This document shows positions 34,531 through 43,650 of a stretch of DNA of 64,000 nucleotides, piece after piece (positions within the stretch are counted from its first letter, which is position 1; every line of letters begins with the position of its first letter). The notes beneath the pieces are model-generated. The model ran no database searches. It was not told where the DNA came from and saw only the letters and a program-made list of their open reading frames with translations. Both the position numbers and the translations under genes were made by a program. The DNA comes from Tangfeifania diversioriginum. GTDB lineage: Bacteria > Bacteroidota > Bacteroidia > Bacteroidales > Prolixibacteraceae. The stretch is from NCBI GenBank assembly GCA_945873105.1, contig CAMCBW010000013.1, positions 1 through 64,000 of the forward strand, read 5' to 3'.

Positions 34531-34661
34531 GAAACAGGCAGGAAAACCCGGAGACAGCATTCCTGGATGATGAAACGACCTGATACCAGAGAATACTACA
34601 CAGCCTCCTCCATGCAAGATAATTGAAGAGGCTGCTTGTAAAGAATTTTAATTACGAATGA

Positions 34662-36800
34662 TTAGTCGCTGTACTTATAGGTAATGGTAAATTGAACGTT
34701 GTCACCTGATGACCAGAAATTACGTATAGCTCCGCTAAATTCAATTACTCCATCCATACCTGGCGCAGGGCCGCCTGTATCGGTCAGGGACATTTTGACA
34801 GGTAAGTCAATGGTAGTTGTAGCCGTGTTGGCTGAAGTGCTCGCGGGCAGGTTCCTTTGCACGCTTGGCGCAGTAAATCCAAGGGCATCTTCGTTGGATT
34901 GCTGCCAGTCATGGTACCACGATGAAGTGGAACTGATGTTGTTCACAAAAATTTGACAACCATCAAAGGAGGCATTACCACCTGAAGAGGTTTTCACTAA
35001 TTTGAAAGTGATAGCCTGATTCATGAAAGTTTTTCCCTCGACAATTTCCAGATTGCCGGATGGTGGAGTCAACCAACTAATTTCTGCTGTATGGGTAATG
35101 GTTCCGCTTGTCCGTGTTGCGGTCATTCTGTTGCTGAAGTGCTGAATTTTCGGATTTCCGGTAGTTGTGGCAGCAGGTAACAAGGTCAGGGTAGTACCTC
35201 CCAGAGAGACTGCAATGGGAACTTTCTTCAAATCAATGACGAAATTACCCATGTTTAAACCCTTGTTGGTCGGTTCAGTCCAATTGATTGTAACGGCATT
35301 CTGGACCGAATCATTGTTGGCAAAAACCTTTAAAATAGATGTACCGGGAAATACCCTTGGGAGTGCAAAGACACCGTCTTTCCCGGTTTTCGGACTTTCA
35401 AAGGTACGGTATTCTTTGTTGTAATCCTGATAAACCACTTGTGCTTTTGCTCCTTCAACCGGTATACCTGCTTTATCGACGATTTTCCCCTGGCCATTGT
35501 AAGACCATCCAAATGGTTCCATCATTGGCGACAAATTGAACTTGTAGGAATTCCCTTTGGAATCCAGGTAGCTTTGAATGAACGTCCTGGTCTCATTCAC
35601 ATCTCTTGGACCCTTGGCAAGAATGGCTATTACATCCTGGGTGGACGCGTTCACTACAGGTACTTTCGTTTGACCCCAGGCCTTGTCAAAGCAATAAATC
35701 AAATCGGTTTTACGTTGCAGTGCAACCAGCATAGCGGTGCTGTAACCTTCGCTTCCCGGGTAATCTATATCCTTGGGAAAGGCATTGTTGGTCATATCGG
35801 CAAAATTGTTCAGCTTTTTTACACTGGAAAAATCATAACCCATATCCACTGCGCCGGTGATCAGGTATTCCGAAAAATAGGCATAATCCTCCAGAGTTCC
35901 TGCATTCCTGCCGTTGTTGTCGCCAGGATCATGAGATATCTGACAACCAATCCAGTCGCTTGGAAATTTGCCGTATATTTCCATGTACTTGTCGTAACCC
36001 AAAAGCACATGGCAGATGTAATGCCCAACCTCATGGGCGATTGTACGCAATTCAACCGTTGACAATTTAAAATAGAAATTGCAATTACGGAAAATCGAGC
36101 TGTTGCCGGCCAGATAGGAACTTCCATCCCCCGACAGGCTGACGTTGTATTTGTAGTTGCCGTTGATCCTGGCTCTTGCAGTTGTCGCCAGATCCGAAGG
36201 CATTGCGTTGATCCAGGTATCAATAACCTGGCCGACAGTTGTTTTTATTAGTGCATATTTTTCTGCATCCGTCGAATTCTTGGTAATACTTTCAAAGGCA
36301 TACATATTTTTAGCTGCTGCCTTCAGGGTTGAATTGGGTGAATTAAGCGTATAAACCAACTGGTCAGTTGTCTCAGTATAATCGCTCACTTGCCACCAGC
36401 CTGTCTGCAAGTTTTTCCCATTGATGGAGGCTTTCGTCATCGATCCGTAAAAGTAAAGAATACCGATCTCGTTAGTGGTATTGGGGGCAAGGAGTTGAAT
36501 AGTTGTTGATCCGGTGAAATTGACAGTAAATTTCTTCGCCGTCACGCCAAGTGCAGGGGCCTCCGTCAGCGCAGCAACTGTCAATTTACCGCTTCCTCCT
36601 TGAGGAAATTGAAAACTCAGGCCTGTAATCTCATCTTTTACAATCGTTGATGACGTGGAATTAATACTGTATTCTTTTGAGGTTCCAGTTGTTACGGTAA
36701 CAGATGGAGTATCAATTGTACTATCCGAATCGTTTTCTGGTTTACACTGAGGGAAGGCTAAAAATACCAGAACGAGAAACAACAAGCTGTATTCCTTCAT
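34662..36800 (-). CDS. Lipoprotein with HExxH zinc-peptidase motif and carboxypeptidase-regulatory-like domain
   Basis: The 712-residue protein has a lipoprotein signal ('LVFLAFPQCKPEN'). Residues about 40-180 are beta-rich. The catalytic-looking region has 'TIAHEVGHYICHVLLGY' with H256, E257 and H260, the zincin motif. A segment near residue 440 ('GQGKIVDKAGIPVEGAKAQVVY') looks like a carboxypeptidase regulatory-like beta-sandwich. The C-terminal 200 residues are Thr/Ser-rich. Function is not recognised; a surface peptidase is the best inference. The gene stands alone. Confidence 0.7.
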   Translation of the reverse strand: MKEYSLLFLVLVFLAFPQCKPENDSDSTIDTPSVTVTTGTSKEYSINSTSSTIVKDEITGLSFQFPQGGSGKLTVAALTEAPALGVTAKKFTVNFTGSTTIQLLAPNTTNEIGILYFYGSMTKASINGKNLQTGWWQVSDYTETTDQLVYTLNSPNSTLKAAAKNMYAFESITKNSTDAEKYALIKTTVGQVIDTWINAMPSDLATTARARINGNYKYNVSLSGDGSSYLAGNSSIFRNCNFYFKLSTVELRTIAHEVGHYICHVLLGYDKYMEIYGKFPSDWIGCQISHDPGDNNGRNAGTLEDYAYFSEYLITGAVDMGYDFSSVKKLNNFADMTNNAFPKDIDYPGSEGYSTAMLVALQRKTDLIYCFDKAWGQTKVPVVNASTQDVIAILAKGPRDVNETRTFIQSYLDSKGNSYKFNLSPMMEPFGWSYNGQGKIVDKAGIPVEGAKAQVVYQDYNKEYRTFESPKTGKDGVFALPRVFPGTSILKVFANNDSVQNAVTINWTEPTNKGLNMGNFVIDLKKVPIAVSLGGTTLTLLPAATTTGNPKIQHFSNRMTATRTSGTITHTAEISWLTPPSGNLEIVEGKTFMNQAITFKLVKTSSGGNASFDGCQIFVNNISSTSSWYHDWQQSNEDALGFTAPSVQRNLPASTSANTATTTIDLPVKMSLTDTGGPAPGMDGVIEFSGAIRNFWSSGDNVQFTITYKYSD

Positions 36801-36877
36801 GATAGATCAGTTAAAAAGTCGGAAAAAGAAAATTCAGAATTGAAATTTCAAATAAAATTATTTAAATTAATAAAATC

Positions 36878-36905
36878 AAAAAATAGCCCAAAGGGGTTAT
36901 TTTCT
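36878..36905 (-). terminator. Terminator downstream of ribD
   Basis: On the minus strand AAAATAACCCC, TTT, GGGCTATTTT, TTGATTTT forms a stem of about 10 bp with a T run, 58 bp after the ribD stop codon. Confidence 0.65.
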
Positions 36906-36962
36906 AGAAAGTCATTAAAGTTGCCTGGGTCGCTAAATTAACGGATGAAACTGTCGGGGTGA

Positions 36963-38069
36963 CTATAGTGATGGAGTTAGTTTATTCCTGTAATAGATCC
37001 GCATCTGGCTGTCGTCCAATTTCTCCTCCCTGTCCAAAACCCAATCCGTTTCAGGGGCTTTGACGCCTGCACCAAATCTGGCATTACCTATATAAATCCG
37101 GGCCTCATCCCACAATCCCTCCCGAAGGTAGGATTCCAGGAGTGACTTTCCACCCTCCACCAACAGCGACTGAATTCCCCTCTCCACAAGGATACGGTTG
37201 ATCTCCGTCAGCATACCTTCTTTAAATTGGAGGGCAATGTACTCCAGATTAGGCTTTGAGGCGGTGCTGGATTCAGTAAAGACAAGGGTCTCGGTAGATT
37301 GATCCAGCAAGGCGGATGTTGCCGGCAGAATTCCCCTGCGATCCAGCACCATCCGCAAGGGATGATTGCCGCTCCACTCACGGACCGTCAAGGAGGGATT
37401 GTCTTTCAAGGCGGTATTGGTCCCCACCAGGATCGCAGCTTCGTCCGACCGCATCTTGTGCACGGCAATCCTGGATAGGTCGTTCGTGATCCAGGTAGGT
37501 TGACCGAATTCTGTTTCCAAACGATCCCTGTCAATGAAACCATCTTCCGTCTGGGCCCATTTCAGGATAATGTAAGGCCTTCTTTCCCGGTGAAAGGTAA
37601 GAAAGCGGCGGTTCATCCGGTTGCACTCCTCCTCCAGCATCCCGGTCTCAACCAGACAACCAGCAAGTTTCAGCCGCGCTATTCCCCTGCCCGATACCTT
37701 TTCGTTGGGATCCATGCTGCCAATGACGATTTTAGGGATCTTCATCTGTACCACCAAATCTGCACAAGGGGGTGTCTTGCCAAAATGGGAACAGGGTTCC
37801 AGGGTCACATACATCGTTGACTCACAGAGCAAATCCAGATTCCTGACAGAACTGATGGCATTCACCTCCGCATGAGCTTCCCCATATTTGTGGTGGTAAC
37901 CCTCCCCGATAATGGTCCCCTGATGTACGATCACACAACCTACCATCGGGTTGGGAGCGACCTGCCCCATCCCGAGCTTGGCCAGCTCGATGGCCCTGGC
38001 CATAAATTTTTCTTCTGCAGGAAAAGCCGTATTACTAAAGCAATTGCCTATTTTTGTAGCATCTACCAT
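36963..38069 (-). CDS. ribD: Bifunctional riboflavin biosynthesis protein RibD
   Basis: RibD carries out deamination and then reduction of the pyrimidine intermediate in riboflavin synthesis. The deaminase domain has zinc motifs 'GEAHAEVNAI' and 'LEPCSHFGKTPPCADLV'. The reductase domain spans about residues 150-365 with 'ILKWAQTEDGFI' and 'SLLVEGGKSLLESYL'. The chosen start ATG 38069 overlaps the prmC ATG (38068) head to head in a shared CATG; the ORF-track start 38090 would lie inside prmC. A later start in the same frame at MARAIELAKLG would also give a complete deaminase. Confidence 0.93.
   Translation of the reverse strand: MVDATKIGNCFSNTAFPAEEKFMARAIELAKLGMGQVAPNPMVGCVIVHQGTIIGEGYHHKYGEAHAEVNAISSVRNLDLLCESTMYVTLEPCSHFGKTPPCADLVVQMKIPKIVIGSMDPNEKVSGRGIARLKLAGCLVETGMLEEECNRMNRRFLTFHRERRPYIILKWAQTEDGFIDRDRLETEFGQPTWITNDLSRIAVHKMRSDEAAILVGTNTALKDNPSLTVREWSGNHPLRMVLDRRGILPATSALLDQSTETLVFTESSTASKPNLEYIALQFKEGMLTEINRILVERGIQSLLVEGGKSLLESYLREGLWDEARIYIGNARFGAGVKAPETDWVLDREEKLDDSQMRIYYRNKLTPSL
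38049..38056 (+). promoter_or_regulatory. Predicted prmC promoter -7 box (TATTTTTG)
   Basis: TATTTTTG lies 11 nt before the prmC start codon, implying a leader of about 5 nt. It sits inside the ribD coding region. Confidence 0.5.
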
Positions 38070-38919
38070 GTTAAAGACAAAAAATACCATCCGGAAGAAA
38101 CTCTCTCCCCTTTACGCTGGGGAAGAGGTGGAGAGTCTTTCCAGGATCATCCTGGAGCATGTTACCAGCTTAACCCCGCTTCAGTTGCACCTCAACCAGT
38201 CCGACCCTCTTCCGGAACCAAAGATAATGCAAATCATGGAGATCCTGAACCGTCTCCTAACCCATGAGCCCATTCAGTACATTCTCGGGGAGACAGAATT
38301 CTATGGTCTAAAATTCAAGGTGGCACCGGGAGTTTTGATCCCTAGGGCGGAGACCGAAGAGCTGGTCGACTGGATCATCGGCGATCAGAAAGTGAAATGC
38401 AAAAGCCTCCTTGACATCGGGACCGGAAGCGGATGCATCCCCATTGCCATCGACAAGCACACCGATGTGGAAAGAATAGAGGGTTGGGATATCTCGGAAG
38501 CAGCGCTGGTCATAGCCCGGGGCAATGGTCAAATGAACAGTTCAAAGGTTCAGTTTTCCCGGCAGGATATTTTCAACCCTACCGGGATCGCTGAACTTTC
38601 AAAATGGGAGGTGATTGTCAGCAATCCCCCCTATGTTCTGGTGGAAGAGGCTGCCCGGATGCAAAGGAATGTGATTGATTTTGAACCCCATCTTGCCCTC
38701 TTTGTCCCCGACAGCGACCCCTTGCTTTTCTACCGCACGATTGCTCAGTTCGCTGCCGCCCATCTACACCTTCACGGTAGTTTGTACTTCGAAATCAACG
38801 AAAGAATGGGCGAACCAATGGAAAGGTTGTTGCTAGAATATGGATTCGAGGATATTCTTACCAGGAAAGACCTTCAGGGCAAAGAGCGGATGATCAGGGC
38901 CAGGAAAATTAAAAATTAA
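38068..38919 (+). CDS. prmC: Peptide chain release factor N5-glutamine methyltransferase
   Basis: PrmC methylates the GGQ glutamine of release factors. ATG 38068 gives a 283-residue protein; the ORF-track start at 37951 would overlap ribD by 119 bp and was rejected. Signatures: N-terminal helical domain with 'LLTHEPIQYILGETEFYG', 'GVLIPRAETEELVDW', SAM motif 'LLDIGTGSGCIPIAI' and catalytic 'VSNPPYV'. It is divergent from ribD with a one-to-two-base overlap of start codons. Confidence 0.95.
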   Translation: MLKTKNTIRKKLSPLYAGEEVESLSRIILEHVTSLTPLQLHLNQSDPLPEPKIMQIMEILNRLLTHEPIQYILGETEFYGLKFKVAPGVLIPRAETEELVDWIIGDQKVKCKSLLDIGTGSGCIPIAIDKHTDVERIEGWDISEAALVIARGNGQMNSSKVQFSRQDIFNPTGIAELSKWEVIVSNPPYVLVEEAARMQRNVIDFEPHLALFVPDSDPLLFYRTIAQFAAAHLHLHGSLYFEINERMGEPMERLLLEYGFEDILTRKDLQGKERMIRARKIKN

Positions 38920-38920
38920 A

Positions 38921-39140
38921 AATCACGAAACGAAGTTCAGCAAAGCTAAGTTAGAAAAACGATTAAATGTCGCAGTTTCAAATTTTCCAATTTTGGGCTA
39001 TTTGCCTTTTGTTTCGCGCAAAGCCCGCCAAGTTCGCAAAGAAAGGAATACGACATTATCATTTGTGAATTAGTTAATTACGTAAAATACCGACTAAAAG
39101 CCAATTCGTAATTAGCTTTGCTGAACTTCGTTTCGTAATT
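38921..39140. repeat. Nested inverted repeats, including copy 2 of the 90-bp element
   Basis: Outer arms AATCACGAAACGAAGTTCAG... (38921-38949) and the complement ...CTGAACTTCGTTTCGTAATT (39112-39140) match at 28 of 29 positions. Inside, AATGTCG (38966-38972) and CGACATT (39051-39057) are the ends of an element related to 6210-6299, with core TTTCGCGCAAAGCCCGCCAA in opposite orientation. It fills the convergent gap between prmC and the polyferredoxin gene. Confidence 0.85.
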
Positions 39141-39141
39141 C

Positions 39142-40770
39142 TCAAAATGGAAACTCCCCCTCCTTCAAGCCACTCTTCGCCTTTTCGGTCCTGGGTTTTT
39201 CTGCGGCCAGGTGAATTGGATTGCCATTGACATAGATTGCCTTGAAAGGGGTGGTCGGACAGGCATACTCGCAAGCGCCGCATCCGACACATATTTTCTG
39301 GTCTATCTCCGGAATAAACAACTTGCCATAGGGTACCATGTGTACGGCTTTCGTCGGACAGTGCTCTGAACAGGCTCCACAATCTGTTTTCTCCGTCTCT
39401 ACAATGCAATTCTTCTTTTCAAAATGAACCTGCCCAACCTGAAGCAGGTGTTTTGCCTCCATGGTGATCGGCGCGATCGCACCGGTTGGACACACCTCAC
39501 TGCAGAGGGTACAATCAAATTCACACAAACCCTTGTGGTAATCCATGTGGGGCTGCATCATCCCGATCAGTCCATACTGGAGGAAGGAGGGTTGAAGCAC
39601 CTTGGTAGGACAGGCGGAAACACACAATGAACAACCGGTACAAATTTTATTGAACCGCTCAATGGACCGGGATCCCGGCGGTGATACGGCAGAGGTTTTA
39701 TTTTCGGGCAGGGTGCTCTCCCCTTTAGGCTTCGGCACGACAAGTTTAGGCTTTTTATCCCCCTGGATCGAATCTGCAGACTTAAAACCATACAACGCTG
39801 CGACGCCAACCGCGGCACTTACCAGGAAACTACGTTTGGAGAGATCCGCTTTGCGCTTCACATTTTTTGCCCCGGATTTTGGTTCCAACCCTTCAGGCAT
39901 AAGATAAGGCGCACCCAAAAAAGGTTTGTATGCCATTGCCTGCTCTGAACAAACAGTCAGGCAATTGCAGCATGCCACACAGCGGCTGTAGTCGATCATT
40001 TGACTCTTTGTCTCGATGCATTCTGCCTTGCAAACCCTGGCGCACCGTCCACAATGGGTGCACTGGCTCTGGTTGATAACGATCTTAAAAATGGCAAACC
40101 TGGAGATGAACCCTAAAAATGTACCAACCGGACAGACCGTGTTGCAATATAGCCTTCCCCTGTGGTAGGCCATCCAGCCTATACCTCCCAAAAAAATGGT
40201 GGTAACCACCAGGATCGCAGGATGCAGCGGAACCAGATCATAACGGTAAAGCCAGTTGTAAATATCGGCCTTGGCAAATCCTGCGGCAAATAGATTGTTG
40301 ACAAGGACAGCCACAGGTTTGAAAACAAAGGTGGCAATTCGGCCAAAAAGGCTGTAGGGATCCAGCAGGGTGACCAGCGTGATACTGCCAAAGAACAAAG
40401 GAATGACGACAAGGGCTAACAAGGAGTAGCGACCGATGGTCCAGGCCTGGTGGTATTTGTATCGCCGTTTTTTGTTGCGCCTCCCCGAAATCCAGGAGAC
40501 TAGATCCTGCAAAATACCCAACGGACAGAGCGCCGCACAGTAAACCCGCCCATAAATAACCGTAAGCAGCAATACGATGATCAATCCAACTGCGGAAATG
40601 CCCGGAAGGGTGATCGTCTTTAACAAGGAGGGCACAAATTGTAAGGAGAGACTCCATTGGTAAAACTCAGCGGAAAAGCTTTTTCTGAAATCAATGAAAA
40701 TCGCAGCCAGTAAAACCAGGAAGAAAATTGAGAGCGCAACCCTCAATCGCTTCAGCAAAAGAAAATTCAT
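39142..40770 (-). CDS. Membrane polyferredoxin (NapH-like) fused to a NapG-like ferredoxin
   Basis: ATG 40770 starts a protein of 542 residues. Residues about 1-240 carry about five or six membrane segments with two 'CxxxCPxG' motifs ('VYCAALCPLG', 'LYCNTVCPVG') as in NapH/NosR. Two 4Fe-4S motifs follow (about 245-295). Near residue 320 'LSKRSFLVSAAVGVAALYG' looks like an internal Tat-type signal. The C-terminal part has four further 4Fe-4S-type clusters of cysteines ('CTGCSLCVSACP', 'CTLCSEVCP', 'CGACSEHCP', 'CVGCGACEYACP'). It should carry electrons across or along the membrane. It follows the DUF362 gene by 85 bp. Confidence 0.85.
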   Translation of the reverse strand: MNFLLLKRLRVALSIFFLVLLAAIFIDFRKSFSAEFYQWSLSLQFVPSLLKTITLPGISAVGLIIVLLLTVIYGRVYCAALCPLGILQDLVSWISGRRNKKRRYKYHQAWTIGRYSLLALVVIPLFFGSITLVTLLDPYSLFGRIATFVFKPVAVLVNNLFAAGFAKADIYNWLYRYDLVPLHPAILVVTTIFLGGIGWMAYHRGRLYCNTVCPVGTFLGFISRFAIFKIVINQSQCTHCGRCARVCKAECIETKSQMIDYSRCVACCNCLTVCSEQAMAYKPFLGAPYLMPEGLEPKSGAKNVKRKADLSKRSFLVSAAVGVAALYGFKSADSIQGDKKPKLVVPKPKGESTLPENKTSAVSPPGSRSIERFNKICTGCSLCVSACPTKVLQPSFLQYGLIGMMQPHMDYHKGLCEFDCTLCSEVCPTGAIAPITMEAKHLLQVGQVHFEKKNCIVETEKTDCGACSEHCPTKAVHMVPYGKLFIPEIDQKICVGCGACEYACPTTPFKAIYVNGNPIHLAAEKPRTEKAKSGLKEGEFPF

Positions 40771-40855
40771 TTTTTTAAATCTTGTATTTCCAGGTAGCTC
40801 TGAAACCTCCATTCACCAATACGCTGAGGGACATGGCATGTTTCGGGCCGTTTCA

Positions 40856-41770
40856 TCACAAGTTGATCCGATTGATGTTGAGTTTGGAAAGATCCATCTC
40901 TCCCAAACCCGCGGCACTAGCCAGCTGGATATGGTTGATATCTGCCGGTTCCTTACCGAAAAATTTGGTCGCTGCTGCATCTGCAGCCACAATATCTTTG
41001 GAAAGTATCAGGCTCTTCATGGTTACCACATCGTCCAGCGAAACCCCCATCGGACCGTTTTGCTTCATCACATAATAGGCATCCACAATGTTCAGGTCAG
41101 GTTTTTTGTACTGCAGAAAATCGGCAATGCATTGGTGAAGGTCGTTCTTGTGCCAGAAACCCCTGTCCCAAACACATCCCATCATATTTTTCATCGAGAT
41201 GGAGAGCTTGGAAGAGCTATGGTTCTTCAATATTGGCACATTGAGAAATACATCACAGTTCAGAAGCAACTCATGAATTTTCATCTCTTTCAATTTGGAA
41301 CTGCCAGCTATTTCGACTTGCTTGTAATACCGCTCGCTGTCACCCGGGACCATTTTTCCCCCTGCTGCTACGACAGCAGCCTCTATCCCTGAGTTTTTGT
41401 AACACTTGGTCCACTCGTGACAGGTATGGTCAAAGACGAAGACCTCTTTGGCCCCTGCCTTCAAACAATGTTCCACAATCCGTTTCACCAGGAGTGGATG
41501 GGTATTGGCCCCCCGTTCAGGAACCCGGTCCCAGCCAATATTGGGCTTTATCACCACCTTCTGTCCAGGTTTAACAAATTTGGACATGCCACCCAAGGCT
41601 TCAATCCCCCTGTCAAACATTACATCAGGTTCTCCGCCACGAACAGCTATCAGATCGTAGGGCAAAGCGGCATTGCCGGCCAATAGATTATCGATACCTC
41701 CAAAGGTTATTGCAGCACCGGTGGCAATTCCTGCTCCAATGCCTGAAGTAATAAACTGTCTGCGTTCCAT
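40856..41770 (-). CDS. Tat-exported DUF362 protein
   Basis: This 304-residue protein starts 'MERRQFITSGIGAGIATGAA', a Tat-type signal with RR and a Gly/Ala-rich core. The body matches DUF362: 'VVIKPNIGWDRVPERGANTHP', 'VFDHTCHEWTKCYKNSGI', 'VPILKNHSSSKLSISMKNMMGCVWD' and 'DAAATKFFG'. The biochemical function is unknown, but DUF362 proteins often accompany 4Fe-4S proteins, and here a polyferredoxin follows. The gene lies between the lamin-tail gene and the polyferredoxin gene on the same strand. Confidence 0.85.
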   Translation of the reverse strand: MERRQFITSGIGAGIATGAAITFGGIDNLLAGNAALPYDLIAVRGGEPDVMFDRGIEALGGMSKFVKPGQKVVIKPNIGWDRVPERGANTHPLLVKRIVEHCLKAGAKEVFVFDHTCHEWTKCYKNSGIEAAVVAAGGKMVPGDSERYYKQVEIAGSSKLKEMKIHELLLNCDVFLNVPILKNHSSSKLSISMKNMMGCVWDRGFWHKNDLHQCIADFLQYKKPDLNIVDAYYVMKQNGPMGVSLDDVVTMKSLILSKDIVAADAAATKFFGKEPADINHIQLASAAGLGEMDLSKLNINRINL

Positions 41771-41817
41771 CTGTTCTTAGAAATTTGGCTCTTTATAGAG
41801 ATCCAAATTTAAAAAAA

Positions 41818-43647
41818 TTACAAATGGTCTGTTACGACACAGGTAAACCTTTTCTTATGGATTTTCCCGGATGGATGAAAGAAAGAAAAATTCAAAAGGT
41901 AAATACCCAATTCAACTACTTGACAATCATCACCCAAACCGTCCCAAACCAAAACATCAGAACTTCCGGTCGTCAGGTTATTGGCAAGGTTCCTGACAAC
42001 TCTTCCGGCACAATTCAGAATCGTTATATTTAAAATCCATCCTGGTTCACCCAAAAAGAGGTTTATATTCAGCTGATCATTGATTTGATCCCCATTCGGA
42101 GAGAAAATTACGGGATCAATTTTAACCATCTGCCGGGTAGAGTCTAAAACAGTCCCGGACGAATTTTTATACCCTGGCGTAGCAAAGCCCGCACTTTTGG
42201 CGGCAGAGTGCCAATTCTCCTTTCGGGCTGCCGGGAGATCAAAGCTTACTCTTTCCAGGGAAATCCCCTCCTTTTCTGAAATAAGCGGATCATGCATGTG
42301 GTCGTTGTAACTCATTTCATCCAGAACCTCCTGGCGCTTACCGAGCAATACCACCATACCCGACTCGTCAGACAGGGAGGGAAATTTCTCAGCTTCCAGC
42401 AAAGCGTACTGCCACGATGAAGGATAAAACCGCACCACTCCTGCCCTGCTTCTGGTAACCGCCAAATAAGCGCCAGCCTCCAAAAAATCCTGATTCAGGG
42501 CAATGGAAGAGATCTGCTTCAATCCCATCAGCTCATCCCGGGTAGCCAAACTAAGATCAGAAAGATCAACCTTGTGTGCACAATTGTTGTAGATCTCCAC
42601 AAAATCGAAACCTTGCGGATAGGGATTAAAAAGCACTTCACTGATCAAAAGATCCGACCTTTCAGGAAGATAGTAACCATACTTAAGCAAATAATCGGCC
42701 ATGCCATTTCCACACTCATCCTTCACCCCTTGAAGGACCATCGAATAGTTGACCCCGCTGATGACTGAAAGCGGCTGAAACCAGATTTTAAGTATCTGGT
42801 TGCCCTGCTCCAGCTTGACTGAATCAACCTCGATGCCATCAGGAATCTCCTTCAACAGCTCATTGACAGCAACAGGAATGGATACCCTTTCATTGAATTG
42901 AATCTCCAGGGGTAAATCTATTTTGTAGGTTGTGGAAACAACTTGCGGAGGAAGATGGTCGGGATTGGACGCAAAGATACTGTTCACAGCACCCGGAGTT
43001 CCACCCTTGGGAGAGAGGGTGGTCGCCCAGTTGACAGCCTGGCCACACATACGGACTGGATCAATCCGCTCCAGGGAAAAGCCGCCCTCCCCAAAGCCTT
43101 TGGTATGCATCCCTGGAAGGTAGGCTACCTGGTCCACCAGCCGCTTCCCTGAATCGTACAAGGAGAGTACCATCCCGGAATTGGTCACACCGAATCCCGA
43201 AATCTCAATGGTCTTGCCAAACAACTCCAGCTCCTTTGCGCCGCCTGGTGCCACTACCAGTAAAAACCCACCTGGTAAAACAGTAAGATCCGGAAAAGTT
43301 TTTTGCTTGCTGCCCAACTCCAGGATCCAGTTTTTCAGGTTTACCGGCGAACTTCCGCAATTGAACAACTCGAGGTATTCCCGCTCCGGCAAACCTGCCA
43401 CAGGGGTCGGATCTGCCATTATCTCATTAATAACCAATATATTATCTGATAATTGGAAAAAACTTGACCCGACCAAACCATCCTGAAATGGTAAAATGAA
43501 CGGGCGGGATGAAACCTGTCGGATGAATAGATCCTGTGCTTCTTCAGGGGGCCCGCCTCTGCCATTTATCCTGCTACGGCCGCTTTTGCTTTCGATTAAA
43601 CCAAAAGAAAGCAGTAAAAAAATAAATATGTAATTAAATATCCCCAT
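41818..43647 (-). CDS. Lamin-tail-domain secreted protein
   Basis: The 609-residue protein starts with a hydrophobic signal ('IFIFLLLSFGLI'). It has two lamin-tail domains: the first at about residues 70-210 ('VINEIMADPTPVAGLPEREYLELFNCG'), the second at about 330-460 ('LLISEVLFNPYPQGFDFVEIYN'). An Ig-like segment lies between. The C-terminal 100 residues ('FSPNGDQINDQLNI', 'VLVWDGLGDDCQVVELGIYLLNF') resemble the FlgD-like/gliding-type C-terminal module of Bacteroidota secreted proteins. It lies upstream of DUF362 on the same strand, 47 bp away, and may be part of the same transcript. No enzymatic motif is seen. Confidence 0.8.
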   Translation of the reverse strand: MGIFNYIFIFLLLSFGLIESKSGRSRINGRGGPPEEAQDLFIRQVSSRPFILPFQDGLVGSSFFQLSDNILVINEIMADPTPVAGLPEREYLELFNCGSSPVNLKNWILELGSKQKTFPDLTVLPGGFLLVVAPGGAKELELFGKTIEISGFGVTNSGMVLSLYDSGKRLVDQVAYLPGMHTKGFGEGGFSLERIDPVRMCGQAVNWATTLSPKGGTPGAVNSIFASNPDHLPPQVVSTTYKIDLPLEIQFNERVSIPVAVNELLKEIPDGIEVDSVKLEQGNQILKIWFQPLSVISGVNYSMVLQGVKDECGNGMADYLLKYGYYLPERSDLLISEVLFNPYPQGFDFVEIYNNCAHKVDLSDLSLATRDELMGLKQISSIALNQDFLEAGAYLAVTRSRAGVVRFYPSSWQYALLEAEKFPSLSDESGMVVLLGKRQEVLDEMSYNDHMHDPLISEKEGISLERVSFDLPAARKENWHSAAKSAGFATPGYKNSSGTVLDSTRQMVKIDPVIFSPNGDQINDQLNINLFLGEPGWILNITILNCAGRVVRNLANNLTTGSSDVLVWDGLGDDCQVVELGIYLLNFSFFHPSGKIHKKRFTCVVTDHL

Positions 43648-43650
43648 TTT

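Noticed and set aside
34601-34634. Hairpin CAGCCTC..GAGGCTG after the YihY gene as a terminator
   Set aside because: The stem is only 7 bp and no T run follows on either strand.
37951-38067. ORF-track start of prmC
   Set aside because: It would overlap ribD by over 100 bp and add residues with no similarity to PrmC.
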